Shown here one piece after another: positions 56,901-64,000 of a stretch of DNA of 64,000 bases (position 1 is its first letter; each line of letters begins with the position of its first letter). Under the pieces are notes generated by a model. It saw only the letters and a list, made by a program, of their open reading frames with translations, had not been told where the DNA came from and searched no databases. The stretch is from Sequoia sempervirens. Its lineage: Eukaryota; Streptophyta; Pinopsida; Cupressales; Cupressaceae. Where the stretch lies: NCBI GenBank assembly GCA_007258455.2, contig VDFB02373365.1:219304162-219368161 (forward strand), read 5' to 3'. Both the position numbers and the translations under genes were made by a program.

Positions 56901-59213
56901 CTTGTTGGCTCTGCACTTAATACTTGAGTTAATGTTGATTGGAGGCAGATGTTACAATGCCCAAGAATTGAAGTATTAGTGCATTGAATGACATACATAT
57001 TGCATTGATGTTCTTAAAGTTTGGTTTTTATAATCCAATCTTTCTTGTCATTCTCATGTTGTTGGCTTTCTTCATTAAATGATTGTAAATTATTATAACT
57101 TTAGATCTTGAATCATGACAGAGTTTTATTTATTCCTAGATTTGATTTTAAAATAAGCTCTCATTTTTATTACTTTTGAATGAAATTTGATTGAAATTAT
57201 TTAAAAATTCGATAGTAATAATATCCATTGATTTCTTTTGTATCAGTTTCCGATGATTCATGATGTTGTAGATGCATGACACACTTTAAACTAATATGAT
57301 GGATAGCAAGTGAAGAAATCCAAAAACAACAATGAGTAGATTTGAGTTGGAAAAGGGAAATTAAATTTGAAAAATGTATTTCTAAATGCTTATTGAAATA
57401 ATCTAGCACCTCCAATTACGGCTTTAATTTTATGTTTTAAGCCAACTAGATTATTATTTTATTTTCAAAGTTGGAATTAAAATTGAACGTTAAACACTTA
57501 CCAAACTTCAATTTGGGTTCTAAAATTGAACAATCAGTCTCACATTTGGCTTGGAGTTTTAAAATGAATTCATCGTTGCTTTGAGGCTAAAACTAACATG
57601 TGTTTTTTATGTTTTGTAATCTTTTATGCAAAATAATCTCATATAAAAAGGCATATGCACTTCTCTCAAGCTTCACAGTGATCTTGAGAATCAAAAGTCT
57701 TTTTGATAACATTAAGTTGCAAAAAAGATTTCCTTCACACTTCATTTTGGGTTTAAAAATTGAATAAAACACTTTACGAGTGTGAATAAACCTATTTCAT
57801 GTGTTCTCCCTTTGTTTCTAAGTGAAGGTTGATCGAACTATGAATATTTTTATTTGCTTTTGTCTATCTTAGAGGGCCTTCCTTGGGGAAAAAGTACTCA
57901 CCCAAGGGTACGACTCAATCGGTAACACTCTAAATCCAACAATAGTTCCAACCAAGATATAAATGTGGGTATTAGAGTAAATGCCAGTATCATGCGGTTG
58001 GCTCCGACAAGATGGATCCAAAAGGGGACTCTCGCCGTATGGGTCAATATCCACGAACAAAAAGTCTGAACTAAAACCTTTGTTTGTAGTGACCAATTGA
58101 TCCATTCAACGATTTTATCAAAGTGGTGCATTGGAACTTAGATTCCAAGAAGTTACTTGCCATGTCCGATCTTGGTTAAAATATAGAGGTTAAGACTTCA
58201 TTCTTAACATACCTTTATATTTTTTCCTTGATTGCATGTAAAATAATCTCTTCTATACTACAAAGGGCATGAGGCAAGCCCGCTAAGAAAAATGTACCAA
58301 CTGAGTTAAGATGTCATATTGCTTGTGAGTTAGTTTGAAAACACAGTGCTTTCATCGAAAATGTTGGAAAACAAACATTAAACAAATCATTCAAATTTCA
58401 AACCCTTTAGGAGAAGCAAATATATTTGAACAAATTCACATTTTATTGCTTTCCCTTGGGATTTGTATCCTTAGAGGCTTCTAAGCATTTGGATTTTATC
58501 TCAATTTTCTCCTACTAAGGTCAACATTAGGAAATCTTTGCCTTGATTTCGTCGATTTCTGCATAATACATTTTGAGGGATAAAAGAATATTAGGACGTT
58601 GGACATGCAGTTTGAAAGCTAATCAAGAAGTGTTTGTGGTAAAAAGAATCCATTCAGAAAATATTGAATCAATTGGACCCCACACATGTGCTTGATATCT
58701 TTTGATCATATGGTTTTCATGCAAACATTGATCTTTTGATTTTGAATTACTTTTAGAGAAAGGCATGTTCTTCACTATCTTGGTCTCAAAAGCAAGTCCT
58801 TCCTAGGTTCATTTAGGATCAAATCAAAAATTTCACCCATCCGAAACATTTATCAAAATCCATCTTTCTAAACAACTTTAGAGCTTTGGAAACATCATTC
58901 TAGACTTGGGTAAATCATCAAAGTCAAAATCACTTTGTTTAGTTAGATGTATGGGAATGCATCCTTTCTCATACATTTAATTGAATTAGCAATCCTTTGA
59001 ACAAGTTCATCCCAAAATCACATCCAACATCTTAGGGTTTACAATTTCATTATCCAATCAAACCAATCAAAATGAAGCCCTAAGTCTAGCATTGATTCAA
59101 AGTTCCTAAACGTTCAACACTCATATCATTCACCCCTTTAATACTTCATCTCGTCATTGTTCCTAAGAACCTTAGAGGTCAATTTTTTGACAAAGTTAGA
59201 ACACAAGAAGAAC
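53991..59213. other. Spacer, no gene identified
   Basis: Over 5 kb without a recognisable domain. If the LTR at 52972 belonged to a complete element, its gag should lie here, but no gag or zinc knuckle was found. A minus-strand frame at 56683-56916 is open but matches nothing I know. The tract may be a decayed retrotransposon interior. Confidence 0.4.
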
Positions 59214-61645
59214 ATGGAATATAAACTTTCTCCATACATCATGAGTAATCCAAAACAACTAAACTTTCAAAGCCTTACAATTCCGATTGATTATCAAAAC
59301 TCACACTTATACAATCCATACATGTGATCATTACCTTCTACAAATGTCAATGGCACAACAAATGTGAGTATGCCCAAATCAAAGATTGGAACACATTTCC
59401 CAATGGTAGATCTAAATCCAAACCTACAAGTCTATCAACCGAACAATCAATGCATGAGCCTTCAAACAAAAAATGTCATCCCACCAAATCACATGCCAAA
59501 TGAGAATGTACCAAGTACAAGTTTTCCAAACATGAATCCAGAAAACTTTGGGATAAATATGTTTTCAAATCATACAAATGTTTTTCAAAGTCCAAACAAG
59601 ATGTCAATGACTCCATGTATTAATCCAAGTCAAGGTAACACAATGCAAAATCAAAGTTACCTAAAACAAGGCAATATGATTCCCAACATCAACAATGTTG
59701 AATTTCAACCTATCATTCCAAAATAGAACATCATCCCAAATCAAAACATTGGCCAAAATCAATTTGTCCATAATCCCATTCAGAAAACACAAGTATGCAA
59801 CCCAAATTTTCTTGAACAAAAACCAAATCAACTATATCAAGGGAGTCAAAATCGAAATAAAGATCAAATTTGGTGAGATCAAATTGCTACACTTACCAAA
59901 ATAGTTGAGTCATTGCACCAAGAGACATCTCCACCACCATTACCCATATCAACATCATTCCTTGGTTTAGGGCTTCCCCCTTTACCTTGCACCAATCACT
60001 CCATCCAAATTAATCCACCTAACACCAATCAAGCCATCACATCAAATCCTTTGAATATACCATTGAAATCGCAACAATAGATGGTATATAATCAAATGAC
60101 AACATCAATCATGAAAAATCAAAATGTGGTCTCCCAAGGGCCTATCACCTCGGTCATTCAAACCATCCCTATCACTTCAATCACTCCAACTAGGCCTATC
60201 ACACCCATCATATTGCAACCCCTCACTACCATGATTGCTCCAAGTGTATCTCAACAACTTGTCACACATCCAACACAATTCTGAATCTGCCACAGCTACC
60301 ACCAAAACCAAATGCAGCAAGAAAATATAACATTGCACTAAAAGCTCACCGGGCCTACCAAAAGGCCATCCAAAAATATCTAGCCACGCAACAAGCAAGA
60401 CAAGCTTAACAAATGCAACAAGCCTCTCAAGCTACCTAACAAACACAAGCACAAACACAAAAAATGAAAACTATTGAGAACAAGAATCAAGATCAATCCA
60501 TCACTGAGCACCTTGAAGCTATGTCTACTTCATCCAATGATCAAATCAACATATGTCAAGAGTCACTTCTCAATCATGATCAAAATCCACCAATAATACC
60601 CAACAATGATCCAATTCAAGAAATGTCAACATCACTTGACTCTATGGTTGAAGACATTCACAATCTCTCCACCGCAATTGTTGAAAACAATGTTCAAAAC
60701 CTATCCATCAATGGGCACATTGAAGATGTTTTCACCTCATTTGATGACCAACTCACCATACATCAAGAGCCACTTTTTAGTGATCTATTTCAAGGAGTGT
60801 TAGGATTATTTGATCCTATTGACATAATGCATGATCCATTCACCTATGATCATGTTGAAAATGTATCTACATCGCCTTATGAGTTAGAGGACATATCTCA
60901 AGAATTTATTCCAAAGCATGATCAAAATCTTTCACCAAGGTCTAGCAATGGTCCCTTCCAAGACATGTTGAACCCCTTTGACCTCATGGTTACAAATACT
61001 GAGAGAATCCTCAACTTAACACTTGATCCAAGTCCAATCAAATATCAAGAGGATGTTGAGCCATTCCCCATGCCTAATGATGACATTCAAGAACCCTTTA
61101 TAAGCAATCCATCATTTGAAACTGACCCCTATCAAGAACTTTATCCAAAGCATGTCGAAAGCAACTCTGAAATCATTCAAGATCAAGAATTTGTACCTTC
61201 AAGATACTACAATAATCTAATGGACACTCTCCTATCTATGCAAGATGATCATATCCATGTAGCACATACTCCTCCATCTACTCGTGAGATGCTTTCTGTG
61301 GATGGACATGTAGATGATCTTCATTCAGAACAAGATGCCTTTATTCTGAATTCCATGCACACTTTCATATCCACCTATCACTTCTCATCTTCCCAAGTTT
61401 GGAGAGTCAAAGGTTCCAAACTATCAACCAATCCATCTCCTATCCCTAAACACACTCCATCCATGCCTCCACACATAATATCCAATTCTCACATTGACCA
61501 CGTATTGGCAATGACCCTTCATCATAAGGATTCAGAAGGCACTTTATCACGATGTGTGCACAAAGATAAAGTTAACACTGATATCAGCGAAGCATATCAA
61601 GAATCTCAAAAGTTGCATTCAAGTGCACGTATTTTGGTAAAGTAG
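59214..61645 (+). pseudogene. Decayed long frame of unknown function, last 393 codons intact
   Basis: One frame runs from ATG 59214 (MEYKLSPYIMSNPKQLNF) with stops near 59325, 59724, 59873, 60078 and 60282. A frameshift then leads to LNLPQLPPKPNAARKYNIAL, HRAYQKAIQKYLATQQARQA, two stops, and the open frame 60464-61645. The N-terminal third is rich in asparagine, proline, glutamine and methionine, the middle is a glutamine-rich helical stretch, and the end is acidic. In the open part three degenerate repeats begin at residues 16 (HLEAMSTSSNDQ), 85 (HIEDVFTSFDDQ) and 130 (HVENVSTSPYEL). No known domain is seen. Extra polar frames of this kind occur in Tat/Ogre retrotransposons, the likeliest source. 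Confidence 0.6.
60464..61645 (+). CDS. 393-codon open frame with three internal repeats
   Basis: This is the longest uninterrupted frame in the window. It begins MKTIENKNQDQSITEHLEAM, though the upstream reading shows this ATG is internal to an older, longer frame. It is low in hydrophobic residues, rich in Asp, Glu, Asn, Gln, Ser and His, and has no signal peptide or membrane segment. Each internal repeat follows the pattern H-(L/I/V)-E-x-(V/M)-x-T-S, then QE(S/P/F), then HDQN in two of three copies, then a hydrophobic F/L-D-x-M segment. It ends SQKLHSSARILVK. Whether it is expressed cannot be told; decay directly upstream argues that it is no longer a complete gene. Confidence 0.45.
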   Translation: MKTIENKNQDQSITEHLEAMSTSSNDQINICQESLLNHDQNPPIIPNNDPIQEMSTSLDSMVEDIHNLSTAIVENNVQNLSINGHIEDVFTSFDDQLTIHQEPLFSDLFQGVLGLFDPIDIMHDPFTYDHVENVSTSPYELEDISQEFIPKHDQNLSPRSSNGPFQDMLNPFDLMVTNTERILNLTLDPSPIKYQEDVEPFPMPNDDIQEPFISNPSFETDPYQELYPKHVESNSEIIQDQEFVPSRYYNNLMDTLLSMQDDHIHVAHTPPSTREMLSVDGHVDDLHSEQDAFILNSMHTFISTYHFSSSQVWRVKGSKLSTNPSPIPKHTPSMPPHIISNSHIDHVLAMTLHHKDSEGTLSRCVHKDKVNTDISEAYQESQKLHSSARILVK

Positions 61646-62650
61646 TTTCTTCAAGTAGGATATTGATGGCACATTATGACAGGGGCATCTACATCAGCAA
61701 CACCTTGTGATTCAACATGAGTTTAAAATCTTTCAGAAAAACCAAAAAAACAAAAAAATATGAAAATCCAAAAAAAAATCAGAAAAAGGATTGAAAATAG
61801 TAAAGAAAAAGATCATCCTCTAGTGAAAACCACTACGGTGGTGCTTTGGGAAAGACCATGATGAAAACCTGAAAAATAGGCATCATGTGTAGAATTGAGC
61901 ATCTATGTGCGCCAGTTTAGGTGAGAGCATCTCATCCCATATGTAATAAATTGAGCATTCCATCCATCTTATCCATAATAAATCCATTCATCCAATCCAT
62001 TTTCATCCATCTACATCTATCATCCAAGTTATCTTGATCTTGATGAAATTTTGGGCCACACTTTCCACTTTCCTATGGTAAACATCTTGACATGGGTCAT
62101 TTTCATTGATCCTATCCTATGAAGCATTATTTGACCCATCAAGCATTATCCAAATGAGCATCCTTTGTTCAAACACTATATCTTATTGCAAAATAATCCT
62201 TGGCATCCTTTGCGTGCTTACCATATCCATCTATCCATGCACCTATCTAAGCATTCATCCATGGCATTTCATACATTGCTAGACACTAGGGGCAGATATT
62301 TACATCTTGCTTCGGGAATAAATCTTGATCTATATCCTCCAACTTATGGGGTAATCTGAACATTGATAAATGTAAAACCAAATTGGTAAAAGCACTTGTG
62401 AGCAAAAATTCAAATCACTAACCCATGGCATATTTTGATGAGAAGACATTCCTTATCAGTCTTCATCTTTCATCAAACATCAATCCAAACAATCGTTGTC
62501 AATTGCATCTAAGTTGCACTTCAAATGTCACATCAAATCATTCAAAACAATTTTGTTCAAAATCAAGCTTCAAAATCCTGATCAATTGAATCCAATCAAC
62601 CCATCATCATCTCAGGGTATCATTCATAATAATTGTGTTGTTTAACACTA
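61646..62650. other. Spacer, no gene seen
   Basis: A-rich stretch near 61740-61810, then ordinary sequence with many CATCCAT phrases. It could be the 3' part of a retrotransposon. Confidence 0.4.
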
Positions 62651-62773
62651 TCCTTGCATTGTTGTGCATCCTCAACAATGTTATCATCATCAATCCTAAT
62701 CAGTCAAATCCTTGCATTGTTGTGTATCCTCAATAATGTTATCATCATCAATCCATTGATTCAATCAGTCAAC
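62651..62773. repeat. 58-bp tandem duplication
   Basis: TCCTTGCATTGTTGTGYATC and CAAYAATGTTATCATCATCA occur at 62651 and again at 62709 with few differences. Confidence 0.85.
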
Positions 62774-62934
62774 CTTAGCTTGTTCTTCAACAAAATCCCA
62801 AATAGAGCACTTATATCATCATGTACATCCATATCAAAATCGTCAAAATCATGTGAAAATCCAAAAACATCCAAAACATATCAAAATCCAAAAACACTCA
62901 AAAAAGTCAGAAAAACATCAAAAACATGGAATCC

Positions 62935-63034
62935 NNNNNNNNNNNNNNNNNNNNNNNNNNNNNNNNNNNNNNNNNNNNNNNNNNNNNNNNNNNNNNNNNN
63001 NNNNNNNNNNNNNNNNNNNNNNNNNNNNNNNNNN
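62935..63034. other. Assembly gap (100 N)
   Basis: Exactly 100 unknown bases, the conventional size for a gap of unspecified length. Plus-strand retrotransposon-like frames lie to the left and a minus-strand pol to the right. Confidence 0.99.
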
Positions 63035-64000
63035 GGACACCCCAAATTCCCTGCACCTTTGAAACACCTTGCATAAATCAGAGACATGATTACTCTTCCA
63101 TTTAGAAAACACAGTTAAATCATCCATGTAGATGATTATGCACTTGCCAATTAGATCCTTGAAGGCGATGTCCATGGCATGTTGGAAGGTGGCGCCAATG
63201 TTGATGAGCCCAAAAGGCATCCTCCTGTAAGCAAACGTCCCCCACTTAGTGCTGAATGCCATTTTATGACGATCTTCATATTGTACCATTACCTAATTGT
63301 ACCTAGAGTACCTATCAAGGAAAGACATTATTTGGGAGCCATTGACGATCTGCAACACTTCATCCAATGAAAGCACTAGGTAGTTATCTTTCTCTGAAGC
63401 TCGGTTCAAATTGTGGGTGTCAACACACAATCTGATCTCCCCATTCTTTTTTATGACTGGGACCAAGTTGGCCACCCACGTAGAGTGTCTAATCAGAAAA
63501 ATAATCCTTGCCAAGAGAAACTTTTGCACTTCTTTGTAAATGATAGGTTCCAACAAGGCATTGATAGGACGCTGCCACTGACGGAATGGTCTCACTTTTG
63601 TCTTGAGAGGTATGATGTGCGTGATGATGGATGTGTCATATGTCTTTAAATCCTCATAGTTCCATGCGACCACATCATGGTACTTTCACAACACATCAAT
63701 AATTCCCTTCTTTTCCTCAGGCGTGCACACTTTGCCAATAAAAACATTCTTAATTATCTCAGCTGTGCCGAGGTTGTGAGCATTGCACTGGCTGCTTATG
63801 GCTTTTTTCTTTGTTTGTTGGCTCTTGTCCCTGATCTAGTCCAAATCAAATATACATTCTAGTTGAACCATGCCCATGGGAATCGTGTTGGTTTTGAGGT
63901 TGATAACCCCTTCTATATCCAACTCGGCTTCTCGCAGATTAGCTTCATCAATTATTTGGGCTGCGAAGACATCTGAACTTGTGATGAATTCGAGAATATG
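63035..64000 (-). pseudogene. Ty3/gypsy (Tat-like) reverse transcriptase, partial
   Basis: The minus strand from the window edge reads FITSSDVFAAQIIDEANLRE and GKVCTPEEKKGIIDVL. An in-frame stop follows, then YHDVVAWNYEDLKTYD and the start of reverse transcriptase: TWVANLVPVIKKNGEIRLCV then DTHNLNRASEKDNY. It continues KMAFSTKWGTFAYRRMPFGL, INIGATFQHAMDIAFKDLIG and the catalytic box YMDD near 63130. All are diagnostic of gypsy pol. Another stop lies near 63290 (position of the Q in YNQ), plus one in IFDLD*IRDK. The gene runs off the right edge and into the gap on the left. Confidence 0.93.

Noticed and set aside
57869..58131. Two overlapping minus-strand frames with higher GC
   Set aside because: No recognisable domain; they overlap in different frames and could not both be real.

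Overview
The window looks like repeat-dense nuclear DNA from a plant with a large genome. It holds decayed copies of plant Ty1/copia and Ty3/gypsy retrotransposons, a CACTA (En/Spm) transposase remnant, a Helitron-type PIF1-like helicase remnant, a fragment of the plant-specific DUF247/UPF0481 family, and two large arrays of degenerate plant-telomere-like heptamers (CCCTAAA and variants). Low CpG, very old elements and long interstitial telomere-like arrays would suit a gymnosperm such as a conifer, but that is inference. I see no intact host gene. Almost every coding stretch carries stops or frameshifts.

Layout. 1-3 kb: end of a gypsy pol, a candidate LTR of about 2 kb, then a gag-like remnant. 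3.8-9.1 kb: telomere-like and CT-rich satellite blocks. The first is bounded by an inverted repeat, and one boundary block recurs about 4.26 kb downstream. Between the two boundary copies lies a ~1-kb element with ~29-bp terminal inverted repeats. 10.2-14.9 kb (minus): CACTA TNP2-like transposase pseudogene with a DUF4216-like tail. 15.4 kb: an orphan CACTA-like terminus. 19.7-20.9 kb: unidentified coding-like remnant. 21.2-25.1 kb: nearly 4 kb of degenerate telomere-like heptamers, followed by a 12-bp minisatellite open on both strands.

25.8-33.8 kb: a pyrimidine-rich microsatellite split by a minus-strand copia element (26259-32704: LTRs, PBS, polypurine tract, near-identical 5-bp target-site duplication). 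That element is itself split by a 2.8-kb insertion full of CpG-containing CGAGAC-like motifs. 34.3-39.8 kb: a minus-strand DUF247 gene split by a plus-strand copia element (34799-39738) carrying gag, protease, integrase, reverse transcriptase and RNase H remnants. The upstream part of the DUF247 gene is cut off by a minus-strand Tat/Ogre-like gypsy derivative (about 39.8-44.8 kb) that has gag and protease but no visible reverse transcriptase, and carries a ~97-bp tandem repeat next to its 3' end.

44-48 kb: a recurring palindromic motif, a 59-bp duplication, a long hairpin and AT-rich DNA. 48.5-50.1 kb (minus): PIF1-like helicase pseudogene with a recognisable intron. 52.3-54 kb: unidentified coding remnant abutting a candidate gypsy LTR with primer-binding site. 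59.2-61.6 kb: a long decayed reading frame whose last 393 codons are still open and contain three internal repeats. 62935-63034: assembly gap. 63-64 kb (minus): gypsy reverse transcriptase running off the window.

The window is best read as layers of insertion. The DUF247 gene and the microsatellite tract are the older substrate, and the copia, Tat-like and nested elements were added later.
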